A stretch of 64,000 bases of DNA from Campylobacter sp. CN_NE2 (lineage in GTDB: Bacteria; Campylobacterota; Campylobacteria; Campylobacterales; Campylobacteraceae), in the NCBI RefSeq assembly GCF_027797465.1, contig NZ_CP115608.1:558001-622000 (forward strand), in the 5' to 3' direction. A program made the translations under genes and the position numbers. This document shows positions 7,606 through 15,662 of this stretch, piece by piece (positions within the stretch are counted from its first letter, which is position 1; each line of letters starts with the position of its first letter). Below the pieces are notes generated by a model. That model searched no databases, was not told the DNA's origin, and saw only the letters and a program-made list of their open reading frames with translations.

Positions 7606-8999
7606 TGAACAATAAATTCCTTTTTGCCTTTGTAAATCGTAAAAAATGCGTTTTCAAATTCCAAATTTTTGCCGTTTTTTACCTTTCCGTTTTTTCCATA
7701 AATCAAAAATTCGCCAAATTTGGTTTTTATAACTCCATTTTCAACATCGCCTTTTAGTTTGCCAACAACATCGCCGCTTCGCAAATTCGCAAAATCGCCT
7801 TTAAATAAATGCTTTTCTAAATCGCCGTCATTTCCGTGATTTTTAAGAATTTCAAATTCATTTATTTCGTAATTTGAATTATAAATTTTAGCTTTTTTTA
7901 CCAAAATATCGACTTTATCGCCAACCTGCACGGCTTTATTATCGCCAAAAACAAAAACGCCCCGTCCGTCTTTTGCGATAGCAAAGCCTTTTTTGTCGAT
8001 GAAACTAACCACAGCATTTTGAATTTTAACTTCATTTTTCAAATTCGCTTGTCCGTAAATTTCATCGATATTTACACTTTTTGGCGATTTTTTGAAAAAC
8101 GAAAATTCCTTTTTTGGTTGCGTTTTTTGCTCATCAATTATGATTTGTTTAAATTCTTTTTTGACAACCTTATCTTTATCGCTCGTTAGAACAAAATAAA
8201 TCGGGTCGTGATCGGAAGAGTTGTTGCTACTTCTAAAAACCTTAAAACTATCTTTTTTATAGCCAAGTCTTGCAAAACCAAAAAGCTCAGAACTTAGCAA
8301 AATATGATCTAACGCCCTGCCTGTGATATGTGAGCTTTTTTTAAACCAGATAAAATCCCACAAATCAGTATAATTTTGCGTATCGATAATCTCTCTTAAA
8401 AGCGAACTTTTACCATAATCTGTATTAAAATCGCCCAAAATAACGGCATTTTTGATACCGCTTACGCTATCGCCTAAGAAAATCGTATTTTTTCGTCGAT
8501 CTAAAAATGAGTTTTTCGCACTTAAAAAATGTGTCGTAAATACGGCGATTTCCACGCCCTCAAACTCAAAATCAAGCCTTAGAATATCTCTTGTTTTTAT
8601 CTCTTTGCTTCTATAAAATTTGCTATTTTTAGGTTTTATTTTTGATAAAAATCCAACGCCAACTGGCGAATTTTTAGAAGCTGAAAATTCATAAAATTCA
8701 TAACCACTTAAATTTGCCAACTCTTTTAAAACTGCTTTGTTTTCTATCTCTTGAAGTGCGATTATATCGGCATTTAGTTCTTTTATTATCTCGGCAGTTT
8801 GCTTTAATTTTTTATTATATTTTGCTTCGTCCCACTCGGAAAAACACTCTTTTGTTTTGATTTTGCAAACTTTATAATCGCTGTATTCGTTGCCGTTGTT
8901 TTCGCCGTCAAAAAGGTTTTCGACATTGTAGGTTGCAATTTTTAGCTCACCACAAAACGCAAAAACGCTAAAAAGCAAAAAAACGATAATCTTTTTCAT
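7602..8999 (-). CDS. Secreted EEP-family nuclease with C-terminal OB-like domain
   Basis: 465 residues. A signal peptide (MKKIIVFLLFSVFAFCG) precedes an endonuclease/exonuclease/phosphatase domain (about 20-270). Motifs are LKIATYNVENLF, IIALQEIEN (metal-binding Glu), ILGDFNTDYG (catalytic Asp/Asn) and the terminal SSDHDPIYFVL (catalytic His). Residues about 310-465 form one or two beta-rich OB-fold-like segments resembling the YhcR OBF-like domain (VKIQNAVVSFIDKKGFAIA). The expected role is degradation of extracellular or periplasmic nucleic acid for nutrition or DNA handling; this is family inference. It overlaps trmL by 4 bases. Confidence 0.88.
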   Translation of the reverse strand: MKKIIVFLLFSVFAFCGELKIATYNVENLFDGENNGNEYSDYKVCKIKTKECFSEWDEAKYNKKLKQTAEIIKELNADIIALQEIENKAVLKELANLSGYEFYEFSASKNSPVGVGFLSKIKPKNSKFYRSKEIKTRDILRLDFEFEGVEIAVFTTHFLSAKNSFLDRRKNTIFLGDSVSGIKNAVILGDFNTDYGKSSLLREIIDTQNYTDLWDFIWFKKSSHITGRALDHILLSSELFGFARLGYKKDSFKVFRSSNNSSDHDPIYFVLTSDKDKVVKKEFKQIIIDEQKTQPKKEFSFFKKSPKSVNIDEIYGQANLKNEVKIQNAVVSFIDKKGFAIAKDGRGVFVFGDNKAVQVGDKVDILVKKAKIYNSNYEINEFEILKNHGNDGDLEKHLFKGDFANLRSGDVVGKLKGDVENGVIKTKFGEFLIYGKNGKVKNGKNLEFENAFFTIYKGKKEFIVQ

Positions 9000-9469
9000 A
9001 AATTTGCTCCAAATTCGCTAAAATTTTGTCTTATCGCTTCATACGCCACAATACCTACACTTATAGCCAAATTTAGGCTTCTGCCGTCTTTTCCCATTGG
9101 GATTGTTATGGCATTTTGCCAGTTTTTTTGCATTAGCTCCATTGGAAGTCCCGTGCTTTCACCGCCAAAAAACAAAAAATCTCCCTTTTGAAATTCAGCC
9201 TGAAAATAAGGCTTTTCGCTTTTGGTCGTGGCGAAAAAAAATCGGTGCAGGTTATGCGAATTCGCACTCATAAATTCGTCTAAACTCTCCCAAATAGTGG
9301 GATTTAGCTTTTTCCAGTAATCTAGCCCTGCTCTTCTTACAGCTTTATCGCTTAAATCAAAAATGGTTGGCTTAATGATATGCAGTTTCAAATTTGCATT
9401 TACGCACAAACGCCCGATAGTGCCTGTATTTTGCGGAATTTGTGGGCTAACTAAGACTATATTAAACAT
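8996..9469 (-). CDS. trmL: tRNA (cytidine/uridine-34 2'-O)-methyltransferase TrmL
   Basis: 157-residue SPOUT methyltransferase that methylates the ribose of wobble position 34 in tRNA-Leu isoacceptors using S-adenosylmethionine. Motifs of the trefoil knot are present: FNIVLVSPQIPQNTGTIGRL at the N-terminus, LFFGGESTGLP, and IPMGKDGRSLNLAISVGIV near the C-terminus. Length equals the family norm. It follows purU directly, starting one base after the purU stop codon, and overlaps the downstream nuclease gene by 4 bases. Confidence 0.95.
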   Translation of the reverse strand: MFNIVLVSPQIPQNTGTIGRLCVNANLKLHIIKPTIFDLSDKAVRRAGLDYWKKLNPTIWESLDEFMSANSHNLHRFFFATTKSEKPYFQAEFQKGDFLFFGGESTGLPMELMQKNWQNAITIPMGKDGRSLNLAISVGIVAYEAIRQNFSEFGANL

Positions 9470-10309
9470 CTAAAAAATCACCGTTTTGTTATTATAAACA
9501 AAAATTCTATCATCAAAAACAAGATCTAACGCGCTTGCTAAGACATTTCTCTCCACATTTCGCCCAGCTCGACGCATTTCTTGCCAGCTCATCTCGTGAT
9601 TAACACGCACGACATCTTGGGTGATGATTGGTCCTTCATCAAGGTTGTTATTGACAAAATGAGCCGTCGCACCGATAATCTTCACGCCCCGTTCGTAGGC
9701 TTGTTTGTAAGGGTTTGCACCGATAAAAGCAGGCAAAAACGAGTGGTGTATGTTTATGATTTTTTCTTCATAATGGCTGACAAACTCAGGGCTTAAAATT
9801 CGCATATATTTTGCCAAAACTGCATAATCAAAATCAAATTTGCTCATCACTTCAAGCACCATTTTTTCGTGCTTTTCTCGCTCAATGCCGTCGCTTTTAA
9901 CGCAAAAAAACGGAATTTCAAATTTTTCAACTAAGCTTTGCAAATCATCGTGGTTTGCCACGACCGCTAGGATATTTGCGTTTATTTCGCCGCTTTGATT
10001 TTTGATAAGCAAATCGCCCAAGCAGTGCGTTTCTTTGGTCGCTAGGACGATGATATTTTTCTTTTTTGCTTCTTTGAAATTAATGTTTGCTTTTCCACCA
10101 AGCACTGCATTTAAAAGTCCGCAAAATCCTGCTACATCGAGCTTTTCATCAGCGTCAATCTCAGCTCTAAAAAAAAATCGCCCCACGCCGTGATCGACAA
10201 ATTCGTGGTTTTTTGCGATATTTAGATTAAATTTAAAAACAGTATCAGCGATACGATAAATCAAGCCTTTTTCGTCATTGCAATCGATTTTTAAAATATA
10301 TTTTTTCAT
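9470..10309 (-). CDS. purU: Formyltetrahydrofolate deformylase
   Basis: 279 residues. It hydrolyses 10-formyl-tetrahydrofolate to formate and tetrahydrofolate, balancing one-carbon pools and feeding formate to purine synthesis. An N-terminal ACT domain (about 3-80, LKIDCNDEKGLIYRIAD) is followed by the formyltransferase fold, with IINIHHSFLPAFIGANPYKQ, GVKIIGATAHFV and LDEGPIITQD, which carry the catalytic Asn/His/Asp. In C. jejuni, as I remember, purU follows cca; here a 205-residue orphan gene stands between them. Confidence 0.96.
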   Translation of the reverse strand: MKKYILKIDCNDEKGLIYRIADTVFKFNLNIAKNHEFVDHGVGRFFFRAEIDADEKLDVAGFCGLLNAVLGGKANINFKEAKKKNIIVLATKETHCLGDLLIKNQSGEINANILAVVANHDDLQSLVEKFEIPFFCVKSDGIEREKHEKMVLEVMSKFDFDYAVLAKYMRILSPEFVSHYEEKIINIHHSFLPAFIGANPYKQAYERGVKIIGATAHFVNNNLDEGPIITQDVVRVNHEMSWQEMRRAGRNVERNVLASALDLVFDDRIFVYNNKTVIF

Positions 10310-10368
10310 TATTTTTGCCCTTATTTACAAAGCTTTTATTTTAGCTAAAAAAGGCTAAATTTACGCTT

Positions 10369-10986
10369 TTAGTCGCATAGACCAGACGGATTAAAACAAT
10401 CAAAGCCAAATCGATTGACCCTAATAATATCTTTTTGTGGATAAAATATAATTTCATAACCTTTTTTCTGCCAAATTTGTATTTTTGTATCGCTAATGGA
10501 AGTAATATTTAAATTTTTCATGGAACCATAGACTAAAAACATTTTTTTATACGCATCGGTTCCCAAATAGTGAAAATTTGGAGTAATAAAACTCGAATTT
10601 AAGTTTGCCAAATCATTGGCATCTGCAACACAATCCGACCGCTCAACTTGCACGAAACCATTTTGTTCCAGTTTAGATGACACTATATCATGTTTTTTAT
10701 CTAATTTTATATAACTTACATAGCAAATTTTGATATTATCATGTTTAAAAGGCATTTTTCTGCGATACAAAAGAAGTTCTTTTGGATTATAATTACCTAA
10801 TTGCCGAATTTCATATAAATTATTATGCCTTACATTAACAAAGTTGGTTTCATGTATGCTTGTTATATAGATTGTAAAAAATAGCAATATAGCTACTGCA
10901 ATAAAAGCAATCGCGGATAAAGCCAAAATAGCTAAAAAATATATGGAGTAAGCACTATAAAATAAAAATTTAGAAAAATTTGACAT
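10369..10986 (-). CDS. Orphan membrane-anchored protein, unknown function
   Basis: 205 residues, not recognised. The first 45 residues are strongly hydrophobic (FLFYSAYSIYFLAILALSAI, then IAVAILLFFTIYITSI), giving one long or two short membrane helices. The rest is a soluble domain of about 155 residues, probably periplasmic, with four cysteines, two of them in CFNPSGLC near the end, which could form a disulfide. Its start overlaps the cca stop by 17 bases and it ends 59 bases before purU. It looks like a lineage-specific insertion in the cca-purU string. A similarly built orphan lies after rpoD at 17569, but I see no clear sequence similarity between the two. Confidence 0.7.
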   Translation of the reverse strand: MSNFSKFLFYSAYSIYFLAILALSAIAFIAVAILLFFTIYITSIHETNFVNVRHNNLYEIRQLGNYNPKELLLYRRKMPFKHDNIKICYVSYIKLDKKHDIVSSKLEQNGFVQVERSDCVADANDLANLNSSFITPNFHYLGTDAYKKMFLVYGSMKNLNITSISDTKIQIWQKKGYEIIFYPQKDIIRVNRFGFDCFNPSGLCD

Positions 10987-12097
10987 TTTTCAAATACTCA
11001 TTTATCTCTATTTCTTGACGGCGTTTGATTTCATTTGCGATTTCTTTACCTTTAAATCCGTCGTTTATAACGGCTTCGCTTCCTACTTTTGAAGCAAATT
11101 TTTTCTCATAAATTCCAAGTTTTTTAGCGCGATTTATGCGAGTTTTATTATATGCTCCAAGCCACGAATTTATAGGCATTTGCAAGGCGATTTGCATTAG
11201 TTTTTCATCGTCGATTTTTTTATGAAACGGCTCGGTTAAAATGCGTTTGAAATGCGAATTTAGCTTTAAATTTTCTAAAATTTGCTTTTTGTCTAAGCCT
11301 AGCAAATTTAAAACAGCATATAAAAAAAACGCTTCATCTTTTACAAATTTTCGTCCGTTGTCGATAAATTTTGCGATTTTTTCGCATTGCTCCCCAGAAA
11401 TTTTCACGCCAAAAATTTTCTCAAAAAGCCCCAAATCATGCAAGATTACTAGCCCCAAACCAGCAAATTTAGCACCAAAAAGCTTCATTAGCTCACCCCG
11501 AATTCGCTCGACACTTAAATCGCTCGTATCGATACTACGCATAAATTTAAAGCTCTGCTGTTCGATTTTTAGATTAAATCTTGCCGCAAACTGCACGCCA
11601 CGATATACGCGCAAACTATCTTCCACAAAGGTTTTGCTATCGACCATGCGCAAAATTTGGTTTTGCAAATCAGCCACGCCGCCGTAAAAATCCAGCACTT
11701 CGAGCGAAAAAATATTTATCATCATCGAATTTATGGTAAAATCTCTACGCCTAGCACCGATTTTTTCGTCATTTGTGATTTCGACTTCAAACGCCTTATG
11801 CCCTACTCCGACCTTGCGTTCGGTGCGTGGCAGGGAAATGTCAAAATTTTTAAATTTATAGACAAAATAGCTTTTTCCTACGCCTTGTGCGCCAAGCTCA
11901 CTCATAATCTCATCGAATTTTTGGGGATTTATATCATAAACTTCAATGTCAATGTCGCTGGTTTCACGCTTTAAGAAAAAATCACGCACAAAACCACCGA
12001 CAAAATACGCTCTTTTTGTGTGTTTTTTTAAAAGTTTGAAAATAGCCTTAAAATCGCTATTTTGATAAATTTTCAACTCTGTTGTCGATACTTGCAA
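10970..12097 (-). CDS. cca: CCA tRNA nucleotidyltransferase (class II)
   Basis: 375 residues. It builds or repairs the 3'-CCA end of tRNAs. The nucleotidyltransferase head shows AYFVGGFVRDFFLKRETSDI with the following DIDIEVYD, whose DxD metal site is intact, then ARRRDFTINSMMIN and the DLQNQILRMVDSKTFVEDSLR RNA-binding neck. The tail is a shorter helical domain. The frame begins 41 bases inside the upstream CiaD-like gene. A later TTG (codon 8) would reduce the overlap but has no better ribosome site, so the ATG at 12097 is kept with some doubt. Confidence 0.93.
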   Translation of the reverse strand: MQVSTTELKIYQNSDFKAIFKLLKKHTKRAYFVGGFVRDFFLKRETSDIDIEVYDINPQKFDEIMSELGAQGVGKSYFVYKFKNFDISLPRTERKVGVGHKAFEVEITNDEKIGARRRDFTINSMMINIFSLEVLDFYGGVADLQNQILRMVDSKTFVEDSLRVYRGVQFAARFNLKIEQQSFKFMRSIDTSDLSVERIRGELMKLFGAKFAGLGLVILHDLGLFEKIFGVKISGEQCEKIAKFIDNGRKFVKDEAFFLYAVLNLLGLDKKQILENLKLNSHFKRILTEPFHKKIDDEKLMQIALQMPINSWLGAYNKTRINRAKKLGIYEKKFASKVGSEAVINDGFKGKEIANEIKRRQEIEINEYLKNVKFF

Positions 12098-12998
12098 GTA
12101 AAAATTCCATAAATTTGATACTTAATTCAACCCTAGCTTCCAAATCGCCTTCAAAAGCATTTAAGCCTTCAAAAAGCACTAAAATTCGCTCTTTTAAGGC
12201 GCTTAAAAACTGAACTTCGTCGTTTTTAACTTCGCTCAAATTTGCCAAAAGCTCGTTGATTTTCGATATAGAAGCAGACAATTCGGCATTTAAATTTTGC
12301 AAATTTTCACTATCGCAAATTTGCTCCGTTTGCGAAATTTGATCTTGCAGATTTTGACTAAAATCCATATCTTCTAAATTTTCAAAATTCTCATCTCTTA
12401 TGATTTCCAATTTTTCATCATCAAAATCATTTATAATATCATTGTCAGAAATCTCGCTAAAATCTTCATTTTCAAAAATTTCAAATTCGCTTTTTAAACT
12501 TTCGTTTTTTGGAATTTCAAACTCATTTTGCAAATTTTCATCTTTTGAAATTTGGGTTACATTTTGTAAAGTTTCATCTATTTTTTCATCGTCAAAATCA
12601 TATTTTTCATCGGCAAAATCATATTTTTCATCGGCAAAATCATATTTTTCATCGGCAAAATCATATTTTTCATCTGCTAAATTCGAATTTTCAAGATTTG
12701 AGCTTTCGTTTTTGTTTTGATTTTTTTCTTCATCTTTTGAAGAGCCAAAATTTAGACTTTCAAAATGAAAATTAAAAGCTATTAGGTCGCTTTTTTTGGT
12801 ATTTGGCAACACAATATCAGAATAAATTTCCAAATCGTCATCTAAAAATTTATCGTTAGAATTTGCCGAATTTTGACTAAAATTCGCCGAATTTTGCTCA
12901 AAATTCTTAACTTGCAAATTTTCATTTAAACCTTTTTTTTCTTGCTCCAACTTCTCTAAATCTTTGATTACGGTTTTTGCAATGTCTTCTAGTTTCAT
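12057..12998 (-). CDS. CiaD-like acidic protein with DEKYDFA repeats
   Basis: 313 residues from the ATG at 12998, chosen because it overlaps the stop of the preceding gene (ATGA); an in-frame ATG 15 bases upstream also exists. It has a conserved-looking N-terminus ([20 protein letters not shown]), a long acidic Asn/Glu/Phe-rich disordered middle with four tandem DEKYDFA-type heptads, and a helical C-terminal domain (FLSALKERILVLFEGLNAFE then VELSIKFMEFLLASIDNRVE). Position directly upstream of cca matches the place of the secreted effector gene ciaD (Cj0788) as I remember it in C. jejuni, and the two ends look CiaD-like. If so, the central region is an expansion. Effector function is inference. 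Confidence 0.6.
   Translation of the reverse strand: MKLEDIAKTVIKDLEKLEQEKKGLNENLQVKNFEQNSANFSQNSANSNDKFLDDDLEIYSDIVLPNTKKSDLIAFNFHFESLNFGSSKDEEKNQNKNESSNLENSNLADEKYDFADEKYDFADEKYDFADEKYDFDDEKIDETLQNVTQISKDENLQNEFEIPKNESLKSEFEIFENEDFSEISDNDIINDFDDEKLEIIRDENFENLEDMDFSQNLQDQISQTEQICDSENLQNLNAELSASISKINELLANLSEVKNDEVQFLSALKERILVLFEGLNAFEGDLEARVELSIKFMEFLLASIDNRVENLSK
12583..12675 (-). repeat. 21-bp coding tandem repeat in the CiaD-like gene
   Basis: A 21-base unit (plus-strand TTTTTCATCGGCAAAATCAT plus one base) recurs with exact period: TTCATC begins at 12585, 12606, 12627, 12648 and 12669. The inner copies are identical and the outer ones differ by one to several bases. Being a multiple of three, it encodes DEKYDFA heptads on the minus strand, so changes in copy number alter length without a frameshift. 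Confidence 0.95.
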
Positions 12999-13231
12999 AG
13001 TTGTAAAAGCCACCTTTTAAACTCGCTAGTATCCTTTTTATCGCTACTCATAAAAAGATCTAGCATTTTTAAATTTACCTTGTTTTTCATAAGCATTTTT
13101 GATTTTAGTTTATCAAAATACTGCATTGCTTGTTCGTCTCCACGACGAATCAAACTTCGGTAAATCGCCAAAGCTTCGTAAAATCTGCCGTTTGCTTCGC
13201 ACCTAAGTGCTTTTAAAATTATTTCGTTCAT
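12995..13231 (-). CDS. Small TPR-like helical protein (78 aa)
   Basis: 78 residues. [20 protein letters not shown] and [18 protein letters not shown] read as a single tetratricopeptide-like helix pair, followed by a basic helical end ([10 protein letters not shown]). No enzyme motif is seen. It overlaps leuB by 4 bases at its start and the CiaD-like gene at its stop (ATGA), so it is translated in a tight chain leuB - this gene - CiaD-like - cca. A small helix-repeat protein made just before the CiaD-like protein could be a partner or chaperone for it, but this rests only on position. Confidence 0.75.
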   Translation of the reverse strand: MNEIILKALRCEANGRFYEALAIYRSLIRRGDEQAMQYFDKLKSKMLMKNKVNLKMLDLFMSSDKKDTSEFKRWLLQL

Positions 13232-14298
13232 ATTTTATTTGCGTAATCTGCGATGATTGAGCCGATTTCGGTTGTCGAGCAGACCTCTTTTGCGTCAAAT
13301 CTCGCAATATCTTTCGTTCTATATCCGTCTTTTAAAACTGCTTTTACCGCTTTTTCTATCGCATCTGCTGCTTCGTTTTCGTTAAATGCGTATCTTAACA
13401 TCATCGCAGCACTTAAAATTGTCGCAATCGGATTTGCTATTCCTTGCCCGGCTATGTCAGGCGCTGAGCCGTGAATAGGCTCGTAAATTCCTACCTTGCC
13501 ACCGATACTAGCACTTGGCAAAAGTCCGATCGAGCCACAAACCATACTTGCTTCATCGCTTAAAATATCGCCAAAAAGATTTTCTGTTAAAATAACATCA
13601 AATTGTTTTGGATCGCGCACAAGCTGCATTGCAGCGTTATCCACATACATAAATTCTAATGCCACTTGCGGATAATCCTTTGCCATTTCGCTTACTACTT
13701 CACGCCAAAGTTGGCTAGTTTCTAGCACATTTGCCTTATCGACCATTGTGATTTTTTTATTTCGTTTCATCGCACTTTCAAAAGCGACTTTTGAAACACG
13801 CACGATTTCATCACGGCTATAAACCATCGTGTTAAATGCGTCGTTTTCGCGTTTTTCGCGTGGTTGTCCAAAATAAATTCCGCCCGTTAGCTCTCTAACA
13901 ACCATAATATCAACACCGCTAACTGTTTCAGGCTTTAATGATGAAGCATTTACAAGCTCATCAAAAATAATCGCAGGGCGTAAATTCGCAAACGCGCCGA
14001 GCTCTTTTCGAATTTTTAAAAGACCGCTTTCAGGTCGCAAATGGCGTGGTAAATTGTCCCATTTTTCGCCACCGATCGCCCCAAAAAGCACGGCGTCGCT
14101 TGATTTTGCTGCATTTAGCGTTTCATCAGGGAGTGGCTCACCAAAAACATCATACGCTGCTCCGCCCATTAGCTTGTAATCATAATTTAACTCAAAGCCG
14201 AATTTATGGCTTACGGTATCTAAAACCTTAATTGCCTCTTCGATGATTTCAGGGCCGATTCCGTCGCCTTTGATAACACAAATATTATAAGTTTTCAC
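13228..14298 (-). CDS. leuB: 3-isopropylmalate dehydrogenase
   Basis: 356 residues. NAD-dependent oxidative decarboxylation of 3-isopropylmalate in leucine synthesis. Visible motifs are [11 protein letters not shown], the substrate-binding arginines in [19 protein letters not shown] and [33 protein letters not shown] with the catalytic Lys, [13 protein letters not shown] with metal-binding Asp, and the NAD-site [20 protein letters not shown]. Full length. It lies 11 bases after leuD; leuA and leuC are not in this window. Confidence 0.97.
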   Translation of the reverse strand: MKTYNICVIKGDGIGPEIIEEAIKVLDTVSHKFGFELNYDYKLMGGAAYDVFGEPLPDETLNAAKSSDAVLFGAIGGEKWDNLPRHLRPESGLLKIRKELGAFANLRPAIIFDELVNASSLKPETVSGVDIMVVRELTGGIYFGQPREKRENDAFNTMVYSRDEIVRVSKVAFESAMKRNKKITMVDKANVLETSQLWREVVSEMAKDYPQVALEFMYVDNAAMQLVRDPKQFDVILTENLFGDILSDEASMVCGSIGLLPSASIGGKVGIYEPIHGSAPDIAGQGIANPIATILSAAMMLRYAFNENEAADAIEKAVKAVLKDGYRTKDIARFDAKEVCSTTEIGSIIADYANKI

Positions 14299-14309
14299 AA
14301 ATTTTCCTT

Positions 14310-14786
14310 TTACATTTTTGATTTTGCATAATTTATCAAACCGCCCGTTTGCAAAAGTTCTTGCATAAACGGCGGCATTGGAGAGAATTTATACTCTTTT
14401 TTTGTCGTTAAATTTTTGATAATGCCATTATCAAGGTCGATTTCTAGCTCATCGCCTTCGCCGATTTCATCTGTTTTGTCGCATTCTAAAATAAGTAATC
14501 CCATATTAAAGCTATTTCGGTAGAAAATTCTAGCAAAAGACTTTGCTATGACGCACGAAATTCCTGCTGCTTTTAAAGCGATAGGAGCGTGTTCTCTACT
14601 ACTTCCACAGCCAAAATTTTCCCCTGCGACGATAATGTCGCCCGGTGAAATTTTTTTAGAAAAATCTTTATCTGCATCTTCCATAACATGACTTGCTAAA
14701 ATCGCAGGATCAGAAGTGTTTAAATAACGAGCCGCAATGATAATATCGGTGTCGATATTGTCTTTAAATTTCCAAACTTTTGACAT
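14310..14786 (-). CDS. leuD: 3-isopropylmalate dehydratase small subunit
   Basis: 158 residues, the small swivelling subunit of isopropylmalate isomerase, which pairs with the iron-sulfur LeuC. The motifs [39 protein letters not shown] and [19 protein letters not shown] are diagnostic. It is of the short (archaeal/LeuD2-like) type, shorter than the E. coli enzyme of about 200 residues. It forms an operon with leuB. LeuC must be encoded elsewhere. Confidence 0.95.
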   Translation of the reverse strand: MSKVWKFKDNIDTDIIIAARYLNTSDPAILASHVMEDADKDFSKKISPGDIIVAGENFGCGSSREHAPIALKAAGISCVIAKSFARIFYRNSFNMGLLILECDKTDEIGEGDELEIDLDNGIIKNLTTKKEYKFSPMPPFMQELLQTGGLINYAKSKM

Positions 14787-14844
14787 TTTTTAACCTTATA
14801 AATTTAAAATTCGGCAACTATTCTAACTAAAAAAATATTAAATT

Positions 14845-15450
14845 CTACTCAAAAATTAACAAAATCGCTACAAGTGCGATTAAAATCGCAGAAAATTTGC
14901 TTATAATAGAAATTTTATCGCTCATAAATTTGCGAAATGCTGCCCCGCCCGTAGCATAAATCATCAACGAGCAAAACTCGATTATAAGCATAATTGCGAT
15001 TAAAATAAAAAGCCTTGCGCTTAAGATATTTTGGCTATCTAAAAATTTCGGAAGCAAAGCGCCGATGAAAATCCACGCTTTTGGATTTGCCATATTACAG
15101 ATAAATCCTTGCGTAAAAAGCTCTTTTTTGCTTAAATTTGGTATAGTTTGAAGCGTTAAATTTGCAGAACTTTTATAAATTTTATAACTCATATACAAAA
15201 GATACGCCCCGCCTAGAATTTTAATCAAAAACATAAAAATCGGAATTTTTACTATCAATACACCGATACCAACGCCACAGATAAAAGATAAAATTCCAAG
15301 TGATATAAGCAGACCAAATATCGCAATCAACGCTTTTTTCAAGCCAAAACTAAGTCCGATACTCATCGCAAACATCATGTTGATTCCGGGCAAAATAGAA
15401 ATAAGAGCATAAGTTGCAATAAATAAAAAATAATCCATAAATTCCGCCAA
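14845..15450 (-). CDS. LysE/RhtB-family amino-acid exporter
   Basis: 201 residues, almost entirely hydrophobic, with about six predicted transmembrane helices. The family motif is visible near the N-terminus (ISILPGINMMFAMSIGLSFG) and in GGAYLLYMSYKIYKS and GFICNMANPKAWIFI. LysE/RhtB proteins export amino acids such as lysine, threonine or homoserine lactone; the substrate here is not predictable. It is 58 bases upstream of leuD on the same strand and could be co-transcribed, which would place an amino-acid exporter before leucine synthesis genes. Confidence 0.88.
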   Translation of the reverse strand: MAEFMDYFLFIATYALISILPGINMMFAMSIGLSFGLKKALIAIFGLLISLGILSFICGVGIGVLIVKIPIFMFLIKILGGAYLLYMSYKIYKSSANLTLQTIPNLSKKELFTQGFICNMANPKAWIFIGALLPKFLDSQNILSARLFILIAIMLIIEFCSLMIYATGGAAFRKFMSDKISIISKFSAILIALVAILLIFE

Positions 15451-15621
15451 ATTCCGGTAAAAATTCGGCGAATTCTAACACTTTTGAACTTAATTTTTTA
15501 TAACCTTTTAAAAATTTAAATTTGCTAAATTTATTACCAAATTTAATAAATTTTGAAATTTTGAAATTTTAATTAAATTCCTAAATTTTAATTAATTTAA
15601 TAAAATTTAAAAATATTTCGG

Positions 15622-15627
15622 TATAAT
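15622..15627 (+). promoter_or_regulatory. -10 box of rpoD
   Basis: TATAAT in TTTCGGTATAATAGCC, 35 bases before the rpoD ATG. The leader carries AAAAAAGGAGC, a strong ribosome site. The rest of the 212-base divergent gap (15451-15662) is nearly pure A/T with repeated AATTTTAATTAA motifs and no other feature that I can support. Confidence 0.65.
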
Positions 15628-15662
15628 AGCCTTTTTTTACTGCAAAAAAGGAGCAATCTTAC

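Noticed and set aside
12583-12675. CRISPR array
   Set aside because: The 21-base repeats are contiguous without spacers and lie in a coding frame.
12400-12775. Plus-strand ORFs rich in Ser/Phe/Lys or His/Phe
   Set aside because: They are shadows of the minus-strand DEKYDFA repeat gene; the repeat gives open frames in other phases.
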